Shown here piece after piece: positions 16,079 through 24,213 of a stretch of 33,585 nt of DNA (positions are counted from its first letter, which is position 1; every line of letters begins with the position of its first letter). The notes under the pieces were generated by a model. That model was given only the letters and a program-made list of their open reading frames with translations. It was not told where the DNA came from and did not search any database. Where the stretch lies: positions 1 to 33,585 of the forward strand of contig JAISZB010000340.1 of NCBI GenBank assembly GCA_031269465.1, in the 5' to 3' direction. The DNA comes from Clostridiales bacterium (GTDB lineage: Bacteria; Bacillota; Clostridia; Lachnospirales; WQUN01). Made by a program: the position numbers and the translations under genes.

Positions 16079-16711
16079 TCAAAATATCGGCTCAAATCCG
16101 TCTTCAGTCTTTTTAAGAAGCTCCAGCCTGCATATGGATTTGGGTTTCAAGTTCATTTCTGATAAAATATCCTCAGCCTTAATATTTTTGACGCTTCCTG
16201 CGGACAGCCTCAGCTTCAGGCAATTTCCGCAAGCAGAAGCTTCAATCAGATCCGGCCTGATGTCAATCTCCTTTACGCCGCCTTTCCCTTTTTTCAGTAT
16301 TTTCATCTCTTTTCTTGCTAAAGCCCCCTCAAGCCGCAGTTCAAGCTCCTCTGGGGAAATATCGGCCTCTACGGCGTAATCCGCCGCCGCAACCTTCGAC
16401 GCAGGAGTCTTTTCGCCTTCGGCGCGGCGCCTGGCGCTTAGAATCTCCATGCCGCGCGGCATATGGGGATTGAGCGCGCCTACCGCATCCTCAGGCGCCA
16501 AGTCCGCCTCAAGCTCAATCTCCACAATCTCCCTCTCCCCATCCACGCCTATCGGAAGAGGCAGCGCAAATGACATCTGCTGATGAGGATTGAAGCCCTG
16601 GGAGTAGGAAATGGGGATTTTTGACCTTGAGACCGCTCTTTGCAGCACTTTCAAAAGATCCAAGTGGCCGATATACTTCATCCTGCCTTTTTTCGAAAAC
16701 AGAATAAGCAT
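16079..16711 (-). CDS. TIGR03936 / DUF2344 radical SAM-linked protein
   Basis: About 210 residues. The N-terminus MLILFSKKGRMKYIGHLDLL and the following SKIPISYSQGFNPHQQMSFA with LPLPIGVDGE are the defining signature of the small protein that accompanies, or is fused to, the TIGR03960 radical SAM protein in Firmicutes. Function is not established; a role in RNA modification or ribosome-related biology has been guessed from its frequent location near rplU and ribonuclease G genes. The ATG at 16711 follows the upstream stop directly (TAGAATG), so translation is coupled. The frame is open to 16768, but that alanine-rich extension overlaps the upstream gene and is unlikely. Confidence 0.9.
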   Translation of the reverse strand: MLILFSKKGRMKYIGHLDLLKVLQRAVSRSKIPISYSQGFNPHQQMSFALPLPIGVDGEREIVEIELEADLAPEDAVGALNPHMPRGMEILSARRRAEGEKTPASKVAAADYAVEADISPEELELRLEGALARKEMKILKKGKGGVKEIDIRPDLIEASACGNCLKLRLSAGSVKNIKAEDILSEMNLKPKSICRLELLKKTEDGFEPIF

Positions 16712-16712
16712 T

Positions 16713-18548
16713 CTACTCGCCAACGCAGCCGCCTCCAGTCTTCCTGAAGCCGCAGCCGCCGCAGCCATCCCTGCAGTTGGGGGTGGTTTCAGCTTTTTCA
16801 GCCTTTCTCATCTCCCTAATCAAAAACTCCTTGCTTACGCCTATGTCTATATGATCCCACGGCAGGATCTCATCGAATCTCCTCTGCCTGCGCGCGTAGA
16901 AATCCATGTCAAGCCCGCAAAGCCTGAAAGCCTCCTCCCAGATATCGTATTTGAAGCGCTCAGTCCAGCCTTCAAACTTGGCGCCCAGCTTCCATGCCTG
17001 AAAAACAGCGCCGCCGACCTTGCGGTCTCCTCTTGCGAGCACCGCTTCGATTGCGCTGAGCTTGCCTTCATGATAGTTGTACTGGATCTGCTTTTTCTTT
17101 ATGCTCTTTTTAATCATGCGCTGCTTTTCCATGAGATCTTCATAGCTATTTTGAGCTGACCACTGAAAAGGAGTGAAGGGTTTAGGCACAAAGCATGCGC
17201 TGCTGATATTTATCGATATGGAGCCGGATCTCTGATCCTTTGGGATTGAGAAGAATTTTTCTACGACTCTTTCGGCTAGCGCGGCTATGCTCTTGGCATC
17301 CTCCTCCGTTTCTGAAGGAAGCCCCACCATAAAGTAAAGCTTCATTCTGCTCCATCCTGCCCTGAAAGCCATCTCAGCCCCCTCAAGTATCTCTTCCTCT
17401 GAAAGGCCTTTGTTTATGACGTCCCTAAGCCTCTGACTCCCGGCTTCAGGGGCGAAGGTAAGGCTTCCTTTCCTCACTTTTTGAATTTTGCCCATCAGGC
17501 CCAATGAAACTTGATCAATTCTAAGAGATGGAAGGGCTAAATTCACACGCATGGGAGTGCATATGCCGCAAAGCCTGTCCACTGCTTCCACGCTTGAGGT
17601 ATAATCGCTAAAGCTCAAGGCCAGAAGCGAAACCTCCTCATGGCCTGTGGCCTCCAACTGGGCTTGGGCCTGCTTCACCAAAGACTCCACAGATCTTTCC
17701 CTAACCGGCCTGTACAGATACCCCGCCTGGCAGAACCTGCAGCCTCTTATGCAGCCTCTAAAAGCCTCTACTGAAACCCTGTCGAATATCACCTCAATCA
17801 AAGGGACAAGAGGCGCAAGCACTTGGAATGGATCAGTAAAATCAGGAAGGCAGGCCTTCTTGATCAATCCCGGCGCCCCTTCTTCAACAGCCTCAAATGA
17901 CGCGATTGTTCCGTCTTCATTGTAGCTTGCGCTGTAAAATGAAGGCACGTAGACACCCCTGATGTTTGAGATCCTTTTGAGAAAATCCTTTTTGGGAAGA
18001 CCCGAATCCTTGCACTGCGCGTAGATGTCCAGAATGCTTCCAAGGCTTGCTTCAGCCTCTCCGATGTAGAAAAAGTCAAAGAATCCCGCCAGCGGCTCCG
18101 GATTGCAGGCGCAAGGCCCCCCTGCGCATACAATGGGCCCCTCTTCCCCGCGCTCAGAGGAAAAGAGCTCGACGCCGGCCAAATCCAGCATGTTCAAGAT
18201 ATTTGTGAAACTCATCTCATATTGCAAAGTAAATCCTATAAAATCGAAAATCTTGATAGGATCCCCCGTCTCCAAAGCAAAGAGCTCGACCTCACTCTCC
18301 CGCATGAGAGCCTCCATGTCAACCCATGGAGCGAAGCATCTTTCGCAGTAGACATCCGGCCTTTCATTTAAATAGGCGTATAGGAGCTGCAGGCCTAAAT
18401 GGCTCATCCCCACCTCGTAGACATCCGGAAAGCACAATGAAAACCTGATTCTGACATCCTCAATCCGCTTTTCAACCATATTTATTTCGTTGCCTATGTA
18501 GCGTCCCGGTTTTTCCGCCTTCATAAGCATTTCATGATCCAGTGGCAT
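16713..18548 (-). CDS. TIGR03960 family B12-binding/radical SAM protein
   Basis: About 611 residues. An N-terminal domain of about 220 residues with a Rossmann-like B12-binding-type fold is followed by the radical SAM core, whose cluster cysteines are in GCIRGCRFCQAGYLYRP (CxxxCxxC). Downstream come LTFAPEAGSQRLRDVINKG and KLYFMVGLPSETEED, typical of this family. The C-terminus ends in a cysteine-rich GCGGCGFRKTGGGC segment. The start at 18548 (MPLDHEMLMKAEKPGRYIGNE) lies 12 bases after AGGAGG; the open frame to 18629 runs into a palindromic repeat and is not used. The role is unknown. It forms a coupled pair with the TIGR03936 gene, but no ribonuclease G or rplU follows here. Confidence 0.92.
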   Translation of the reverse strand: MPLDHEMLMKAEKPGRYIGNEINMVEKRIEDVRIRFSLCFPDVYEVGMSHLGLQLLYAYLNERPDVYCERCFAPWVDMEALMRESEVELFALETGDPIKIFDFIGFTLQYEMSFTNILNMLDLAGVELFSSERGEEGPIVCAGGPCACNPEPLAGFFDFFYIGEAEASLGSILDIYAQCKDSGLPKKDFLKRISNIRGVYVPSFYSASYNEDGTIASFEAVEEGAPGLIKKACLPDFTDPFQVLAPLVPLIEVIFDRVSVEAFRGCIRGCRFCQAGYLYRPVRERSVESLVKQAQAQLEATGHEEVSLLALSFSDYTSSVEAVDRLCGICTPMRVNLALPSLRIDQVSLGLMGKIQKVRKGSLTFAPEAGSQRLRDVINKGLSEEEILEGAEMAFRAGWSRMKLYFMVGLPSETEEDAKSIAALAERVVEKFFSIPKDQRSGSISINISSACFVPKPFTPFQWSAQNSYEDLMEKQRMIKKSIKKKQIQYNYHEGKLSAIEAVLARGDRKVGGAVFQAWKLGAKFEGWTERFKYDIWEEAFRLCGLDMDFYARRQRRFDEILPWDHIDIGVSKEFLIREMRKAEKAETTPNCRDGCGGCGFRKTGGGCVGE

Positions 18549-18627
18549 AAAACTGGCATTCCTCCTAAAAAGCCCGCGCTGCAATCGTGTCGTAGCGCAA
18601 GCGAGGCGAGGGTTCCGATTCGCAGGC

Positions 18628-18772
18628 AAACGCGCCTTTTTGGAGCTTGGCTTTCCGCTTGCGCTGAACCTTGAATGAGTGAATTCAGCGCTATCAAGGC
18701 GCGAATGCCGATATCAATCGCGCTCGCCGTGCAGCCAAGCTAAAATAGGCAGTTGATATGCAAATCAGTATA
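18628..18772. repeat. Palindromic element copy 8, with internal insertion
   Basis: Left arm GCCTTTTTGGAGCTTGGCTT, right arm AGCCAAGCTAAAATAGGCAG, and right terminus ATATGCAAATCAGTATA. Near the left side an extra hairpin, GCGCTGAA (18661-18668) with TTCAGCGC (18684-18691), interrupts the usual order. It lies between the TIGR03960 gene and the HTH gene. Confidence 0.75.
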
Positions 18773-18879
18773 GCTCATCAAAGGAGTATACCACGAAGAA
18801 TCAGAAATTTAAACCTTCATCTGCAAAGACTCTTGCCTTTTATCAAAAAAGTCGAGCTTTGAGGCTGAATGATGGTAAA

Positions 18880-18901
18880 AAAAAGCCTCGAATCATCGAG
18901 G
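18880..18901 (-). terminator. Intrinsic terminator of the HTH gene
   Basis: CCTCGA-ATCA-TCGAGG (18886-18901). On the minus strand it is followed by CTTTTTTTTA, 17 bases past the stop of the gene at 18918. Confidence 0.85.
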
Positions 18902-18917
18902 TTGAGATTTTTAAAGC

Positions 18918-19904
18918 TTAGACAATGCTTTTTGTAGCGGTTGAATTTTGCTGCTCCAGCGGCTTCATGCGCCTCTGCAGCAGTTTGAAGTTGATTTCCT
19001 CCAGCGGCAGGCGGTTGGGAAGCTCGGTGTACAAAAGCATATCCCTGTGATCAGCCTTGTTTATCTTGCAGCTTTTTATGCCTCTCCTGCCTCCAAGATC
19101 CTTGTCCAAGGCTTCCATCATTTCATTAAGCTCCTGTTGGCTGAGCTTGAGCCCGAAAGCAAGCTTGAAGACCGTATCCCTCTTGGGATAAGCTTCGCCT
19201 TTTAGGAAAGAATCTATCATGCTCTTTGATATTGAGCAGCGATTGGACATTTCTGTGAGCGTCAGCTCGTCCTTTCTTTTTCTCCTCAACTGGCAGAAGT
19301 AAAGGCTGAAAGCCTTTCCTTCCTGATTCTCCAACGGATTGGCGCCGCCTTCCTCCCGCTTTTTTTCGCTTTCATCAATATCGTCCACTCTGTAATACTC
19401 CACTATGAATTTGACGATGTCATCGATTTTCTGAGTCTCCTGGCCGTAAAAACGAAGCTTTATAGCATTTGACATTATCTTGGCGATATCCCTCTCTAGC
19501 TTTATCATATAGGAGTCGGACTTCCTGCATGACTCCCAAACCCTATCCGCCACCTGCTCTGAGAAGTCGTATTCGTTGACCCCAGCCATCGCCTTGAAGC
19601 CGGACAGCTCCTTTATGAATCGGCCCGCTATCATGAACACCAAGAAATTATCAAATTCGTCTATATGCATCATTTCCAAAAAGATGCTCATCTTGTGCAG
19701 ATCATCATAAGCGGAGCATGCAGCGGATACAATGTCCTTATAAGGGGAAGCCTGAGCTATTGAGCTCAGCCAGTGCTTGTAGACGGCTTCGCTCATCTGA
19801 TTGTAATAAGCGTCCCTTAAAAATTCGCACGGATTAATCCCGTGGTTTACCAGGCTTTGAACCTGCTGGTAGTAATTGTTCTCAGCCTCTGTTTCCTGCG
19901 CCAA
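18918..19904 (-). CDS. Protein with internal XRE-like helix-turn-helix, unknown function
   Basis: 328 residues. The first 180 are helical and acidic with no family I recognise. Residues about 205-265 form a helix-turn-helix of the Cro/CI kind: LTLTEMSNRCSISKSMIDSF, then GEAYPKRDTVFKLAFGLKLS and QQELNEMM. The C-terminal 55 residues are basic at the start and polar. No membrane segment or signal peptide. It starts at TTG (19904), six bases after AAGGAGGA. It is the last minus-strand gene after the FIST, kinase and HD-GYP genes, separated from HD-GYP by a nested palindromic element, and ends at a strong terminator. It could be a DNA-binding output of the same pathway, but that is inference from position only. 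Confidence 0.75.
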   Translation of the reverse strand: MAQETEAENNYYQQVQSLVNHGINPCEFLRDAYYNQMSEAVYKHWLSSIAQASPYKDIVSAACSAYDDLHKMSIFLEMMHIDEFDNFLVFMIAGRFIKELSGFKAMAGVNEYDFSEQVADRVWESCRKSDSYMIKLERDIAKIMSNAIKLRFYGQETQKIDDIVKFIVEYYRVDDIDESEKKREEGGANPLENQEGKAFSLYFCQLRRKRKDELTLTEMSNRCSISKSMIDSFLKGEAYPKRDTVFKLAFGLKLSQQELNEMMEALDKDLGGRRGIKSCKINKADHRDMLLYTELPNRLPLEEINFKLLQRRMKPLEQQNSTATKSIV

Positions 19905-19934
19905 TATGACTCCTCCTTCAATATACTGCCGCGC

Positions 19935-20155
19935 ATTTGAACGCTCCGATTTTGGAGCCGGATTATATACCGATTTTCATCAAATGTTCCTTTTTTGGAG
20001 CATTATTATCCATTAAGTGGTGCGAAATGCCGGTATAGGCATTTCGCGCTCGCTGTACAATCAACAAAAAAGGCAGTTTAGTACGAAAATCAGAATACAT
20101 GCCGAAGAGGATAATTCGGCTCCAAAATCGGCGCGTTTGACTGCACATCAGCATC
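19935..20155. repeat. Palindromic element copy 9, outer copy of a nested pair
   Basis: Left arm 19946-19966 (CCGATTTTGGAGCCGGATTA and T) and right arm 20111-20131 match as inverted repeats at 20 of 21 positions. The right flank continues GCGCGTTTGACTGCACATCA, the reverse of the GCAGTCAAA terminus in copies 2b and 3. The two halves are separated by a second complete element. Confidence 0.85.
19966..20097. repeat. Palindromic element inserted inside copy 9
   Basis: Begins TATACCGATTTTCATC and ends ACGAAAATCAGAATA. It contains CCTTTTTTGGAGC, the inner stem GTGCGAAATGCC with GGCATTTCGCGC, and AAAAAAGGCAGTTT. It interrupts the outer palindrome precisely between its arms, next to TA dinucleotides, as a transposition event would. 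Confidence 0.85.
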
Positions 20156-20168
20156 TCCCGGCTCCCGC

Positions 20169-21257
20169 CTAGTCATAAAGGATTATCTCATCCTGGTATT
20201 GGTATATTACATCCTTGAATTTAAGCAGAACATCCCTCGCAAGCTCCATCAGGTAAGGATCGAAGTGGGTTCCCGCTTCCTCCCATATGATGGCAAACGC
20301 CTCTTCATGAGAAAACGCCTTTTTATAAGGCCTATCCGATATAAGCGCGTCATACACATCCGCAACTGCCATAATCCTGCCTGATAGCGGAATGTCGTCT
20401 CCAGACAAGCCTTGCGGATAGCCTTTTCCGTTCCACCACTCATGGTGAGAATAAATGATCTCCTTTGCTACGAGAAGGAATGTGGAATCATCCCCCAGCT
20501 GCCTCATGGCATTATCTATCATCCTGGCGCCAATCACCGGATGCTTCTTTATGAATTCGAACTCTTCCTTGGTAAGTTTGCCGGGCTTGAGCAGCACGGA
20601 ATCTGAAATCGCGACTTTTCCTATGTCATGAAGCTTAGCGCTTTTGATTATGTGATCCGCGTAGTTTCTGTTCAACCTGTACTCGTGGTGGCCAATCTTG
20701 AAAAGATGCTCCACTATCAGCTGAGTATAGACAGTTGTCCTGCGAATGTGCCCTCCCGTCTCATTGTCTCTGTAGGCAGTCACATTCGCCAAGATGTCCA
20801 GAATCGTATCCTGGCTCTTAAGAACCTGATAAGTCTTTATTTCCACAAGCTGCTCAAGGTTTTTCCTGTAGTTTTGAAGCTCTATGTGAAGCTGGACTCT
20901 CTTAAGCACCACTCCCGCAGAGATGGGCTTTAGGATGTAGTCCACCGCCCCCATCAAAAAAGCCTGCTCCTCTCCGGCTCGCCCTTCCTGAGCCGTTAAG
21001 AATATAACAGGGATGTCCTGCCAGCGCTGATCGTTTTTCAGCTTTGCTATGACTTGATAGCCATTCATTCCAGGCATCTCCACATCCAGGAGAATGAGTC
21101 CGGGGATTGTTTTTTCAAGGAAGGCGATCGCCCGCTCTCCGCTCGGAGCGGGGTACACTTTGTAGCGTCCTTTCAGTATTTCCTGCAAAAGCTTGAGATT
21201 CGTCGCATTGTCGTCAACTATCAGTACGCTTCGGTTCGCGGCAAAGTATGTTTCCAT
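20169..21257 (-). CDS. Response regulator with HD-GYP phosphodiesterase domain
   Basis: 362 residues. The N-terminal receiver domain (about 9-130) has the acidic pair DD at 15-16, the phosphoacceptor Asp58 in LILLDVEMPGMNGY, a conserved threonine in VIFLTAQEG and a lysine in ILKPISAG. The C-terminal HD-GYP domain (about 150-345) has LHDIGKVAISDSVLLKPGKL, EFEFIKKHPVIGARM, SHHEWWNGKGYPQGL (GYP motif) and VADVYDALISDRPYKKA, with the metal histidines and aspartates present. It should degrade cyclic di-GMP. SD AAGGAG precedes the ATG by about ten bases. It lies downstream of the hybrid kinase, separated by 183 bases that are mostly a palindromic element. Confidence 0.95.
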   Translation of the reverse strand: METYFAANRSVLIVDDNATNLKLLQEILKGRYKVYPAPSGERAIAFLEKTIPGLILLDVEMPGMNGYQVIAKLKNDQRWQDIPVIFLTAQEGRAGEEQAFLMGAVDYILKPISAGVVLKRVQLHIELQNYRKNLEQLVEIKTYQVLKSQDTILDILANVTAYRDNETGGHIRRTTVYTQLIVEHLFKIGHHEYRLNRNYADHIIKSAKLHDIGKVAISDSVLLKPGKLTKEEFEFIKKHPVIGARMIDNAMRQLGDDSTFLLVAKEIIYSHHEWWNGKGYPQGLSGDDIPLSGRIMAVADVYDALISDRPYKKAFSHEEAFAIIWEEAGTHFDPYLMELARDVLLKFKDVIYQYQDEIILYD

Positions 21258-21303
21258 TGCGGCCTGCTCCTTTTCTTCTTTAGAGGCTTGCTAGCTTTAC
21301 TCT

Positions 21304-21433
21304 TATACTGATTTTCATAGGAAGCTGCCTTTTTTGGAGCTTGATTATACAGCGAGTGCGGTTGATATCGGCTTTTCGCACCGCTCAATGGATAATCAAG
21401 CGCTAAAAAAGGAACATTTGATGAAAATCGGTA
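21304..21433. repeat. Palindromic element copy 10, full length and most regular
   Basis: Starts TATACTGATTTTCATAGGAA and ends GGAACATTTGATGAAAATCG plus GTA. In between are CCTTTTTTGGAGCTTGATTA, the inner stem GTGCGGTTGATATCGGC with TTTTCGCACCGC, and CTCAATGGATAATCAAGCGC. It fills nearly all of the gap between the hybrid kinase and the HD-GYP gene, so an RNA crossing it would fold into a long hairpin. Confidence 0.9.
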
Positions 21434-21440
21434 GAGTTCT

Positions 21441-24212
21441 TTATTCTTGAATGATTTCCGCGATGATCTCATCTGCTGCGTCGAACTCGAAGCTTTCTAT
21501 GAAGCTTTCTATAGACGCAAGCTTTTCATCCGGGCCTTCGCCATAAGAGTAAAGCATTAGCAATTTTATCTCCCCCAGCGCCTCATCAGACTCAAGGTTC
21601 CTCAAAAGCTCTCGTATCCTGTGAAGCGCAGCGTCCAGATCAGGCTTGTTTTCAGTTAGCTTCGGCTTTACGCCGCCCTCCTGGTCAAGGGGGAATAGAA
21701 TTGCCAGCTTCTGGCGCAGATGATCCAATGAATGGATGAATGCGTCCGCATTTTCAGAGATGTAGTCCATTTTCTTTTCTGACGCGGATATTTCAAGGCT
21801 TCTGGCTTTTATAGAGAGGGCTCTGCAGCCAATATTCGCCAAAGCGGACTTTAGTCCATGAATTTCTATTCTAAATTCATCCAGCCGCGTTTCATCCCTT
21901 CGGGTCTTCTCAAGCAACTCAAGCTTCTTTGGCAAGCTAGCGTAAAAGGCTTTGAGTATTGTCATAAAGGCAGCTTCGCTTCCGCCAACGGCGGCGATGG
22001 CCTCCTCGGCGTTTAGAGGAATGCTGTCGAAAATCCTCTTTCTTCTAAGAGCGTCAGGATCCATTTCAGTGAACTCTTCTTCAAGAATATTCTCCTCAGC
22101 ATCCCTGCCTCCGCTTTCTATCTTTTCAGCCGGGATCCACTGGAGCAGAACGCGGTTGAGCTCTTTTATCTCAATGGGCTTGCTTATATAGTCGTTCATT
22201 CCATTTTCCAGGAAAAGCTCCCTCATTCCAGTGATAGCATTGGCTGTCAGCGCGATTATCGGGGTTTTTGTGTTGCGCCCTGATGAGTGTATGCATTTCG
22301 AAGCTTCTATGCCATCCATTTTAGGCATCATGTGATCCATGAATATAATGTCGTATTCCTTCGCTGCGCATAGGTTAATCGCGTCAGGCCCGCTTGAAGC
22401 AAGCTGAGGCTCCGCTCCGCAGTGCCTAAGTATTTCACCGCAAACCAGCAAGTTCACCTCATTGTCATCTACCACAAGAATGGAAACATTCTCCTTCAGC
22501 TTAACCTCGCCGATTTTATTGACGTTTCTCTTGTCATAAGAGTCAGAGGACTCTTCTTGGTTTAATACCCTTGCCACTGATGAAATCAGAAGCGGCTCGA
22601 AAAGAACCTCAATGCTGGGACTGGTGTACTGGCCTGTCGCTTTCCTGATATCTTTCACTGCAATTACCGAGCATGAGCTGTCTACTATGTCCATATGGCA
22701 CTGAAGAGCCTCGTGCCATTTGCCGTAGCAGTAGATGATATGGGTGCATCCGCTGCATTTGATGCATTCGGCCAGCTCTTCCCTATCCTTGCAGACTTCA
22801 TGCTTTACGAACATGTCGTCAAGCATCTTGCAGAGGCTTTCCTCCACGTAAGAATCTCCCAAAACCAAAACTTTGACGCTGTCGGGGCGCTTCACCTGAG
22901 CTATGGGTTCAAAGCGCTCAATTTTCTGCTTCACCCAGAACCTGAACGCGGTGCCTTTGCCGTAATCGCTTTCAACTTCCATTTCTCCGCCCATAAGCTC
23001 AACCAGTTTCATGCTTATTACCAGTCCCAAGCCAGTTCCCACCTCGCCTCTGTTTTTCATCAGATCGAATTGCGTGAATGCTTGAAAAAGGCTTCCCATG
23101 TCCTCTTGCCTGATTCCAATTCCAGTGTCCCTTACCTCAAAATCCAAGCGCACCTGATCACTTTCTACAAAATATGCAGACATAGAAAGCTTCACTCTGC
23201 CCTCATGGGTGAACTTCACTGCATTGCTGAGAAGATTGAGCATGACCTGCTTGAGCCTGACATCATCTCCCACAAGCATAGAAGGGGTATTTGCGGATAT
23301 GTCGGTGACAAAGCCGACTCCCTTTGAAACCGCCTTCAAATTTATGATGTTGCAGATGTCTGTTATGAATGATACGAAATCATATGGAGCTTCCAGCACT
23401 TCTATTTTATTCGCGTCTATCTTCGAGAAGTCCAAAACGTCGTTTATAATTTTAAGAAGCGATTCTGAAGCGTTTATGATATTTATGGAATATCCCCTCT
23501 GCACCTTATCGAGCTTCGTCATCATCATAAGCTCGCTCATTCCTTTTATGGCATTAAGAGGAGTCCTAATCTCGTGGCTCATATTGGCCAGGAACGCGCT
23601 TTTGGCCAAGTTGGCGTTCTCCGCGTCAAGCTTCGCCAGAGTCAGCTCAGTAATATCGTGAAGCACCAGCACTACGCCCTGGCATACATCGTCCTTGTCT
23701 ATCGCGGGCGAGATGTAGGTGCACAGGAACAGGCATTTGACCGCCCCGCCGCTTCGGTAGCTAGTCTTGCTGTAGTCGGAGTAGCACGAGCGAGAAGCCA
23801 TGGCATCCTTCGATTTAGCGTTTAGCGTTTCTATCCAGTCGCCATCGAACCTTCTCTCAAAGATAAGGCTCAAGCCCCTCATCGCCAGCTCGGCGCCGTC
23901 CTCGTATCCCAGGAATTTCGCGGCGGCGTCCGCTCCTATGACATAGGAGAGATTGCGATCAAAGACCAGTATGATATCCGGGCAGGTAGCAAGAAGCAGG
24001 CGGTTGTACATGTACTGAAGCTCTTTCTCCTTTTCCGAGACTTCCCTGAGCCTGTCAGCGTTCTCAGTAAGGTTTGCCAGCAATTTGTTGTCCCTCTCCA
24101 AACGCAGAATCCTGCGGTTCGCCACTTTAAGCTGCGCTTGGAGATCTTTCGCCTCTTTTTTGAGCAAGTCTATTTGCGCCGCCGTCTCTGAAATCTTGAA
24201 CTGCTCGCTCAT
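21441..24212 (-). CDS. Hybrid sensor histidine kinase (PAS-HisKA-HATPase-REC-HPt)
   Basis: About 923 residues, soluble, no membrane segment. Order: a coiled coil (about 10-70), a PAS domain (about 72-195), HisKA with the phospho-histidine in [17 protein letters not shown], and a HATPase domain (N box [30 protein letters not shown]). Then comes a degenerate receiver-like segment lacking the phospho-Asp (about 455-560) and a true receiver ([14 protein letters not shown], with phospho-Asp in [14 protein letters not shown]). An HPt domain with histidine in [18 protein letters not shown] follows, then an 80-residue acidic tail. This is a complete phosphorelay. The start at 24212 follows the FIST stop directly (TGAAATG), so the two are translationally coupled. 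It likely passes phosphate to the HD-GYP regulator downstream. Confidence 0.95.
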   Translation of the reverse strand: MSEQFKISETAAQIDLLKKEAKDLQAQLKVANRRILRLERDNKLLANLTENADRLREVSEKEKELQYMYNRLLLATCPDIILVFDRNLSYVIGADAAAKFLGYEDGAELAMRGLSLIFERRFDGDWIETLNAKSKDAMASRSCYSDYSKTSYRSGGAVKCLFLCTYISPAIDKDDVCQGVVLVLHDITELTLAKLDAENANLAKSAFLANMSHEIRTPLNAIKGMSELMMMTKLDKVQRGYSINIINASESLLKIINDVLDFSKIDANKIEVLEAPYDFVSFITDICNIINLKAVSKGVGFVTDISANTPSMLVGDDVRLKQVMLNLLSNAVKFTHEGRVKLSMSAYFVESDQVRLDFEVRDTGIGIRQEDMGSLFQAFTQFDLMKNRGEVGTGLGLVISMKLVELMGGEMEVESDYGKGTAFRFWVKQKIERFEPIAQVKRPDSVKVLVLGDSYVEESLCKMLDDMFVKHEVCKDREELAECIKCSGCTHIIYCYGKWHEALQCHMDIVDSSCSVIAVKDIRKATGQYTSPSIEVLFEPLLISSVARVLNQEESSDSYDKRNVNKIGEVKLKENVSILVVDDNEVNLLVCGEILRHCGAEPQLASSGPDAINLCAAKEYDIIFMDHMMPKMDGIEASKCIHSSGRNTKTPIIALTANAITGMRELFLENGMNDYISKPIEIKELNRVLLQWIPAEKIESGGRDAEENILEEEFTEMDPDALRRKRIFDSIPLNAEEAIAAVGGSEAAFMTILKAFYASLPKKLELLEKTRRDETRLDEFRIEIHGLKSALANIGCRALSIKARSLEISASEKKMDYISENADAFIHSLDHLRQKLAILFPLDQEGGVKPKLTENKPDLDAALHRIRELLRNLESDEALGEIKLLMLYSYGEGPDEKLASIESFIESFEFDAADEIIAEIIQE

Positions 24213-24213
24213 T

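Noticed and set aside
4233..21433. Interpreting the palindromic repeats as a CRISPR array or as tRNA/rRNA parts
   Set aside because: They are dispersed singly between genes, each an inverted repeat with its own ends, without regular spacing or cloverleaf features.
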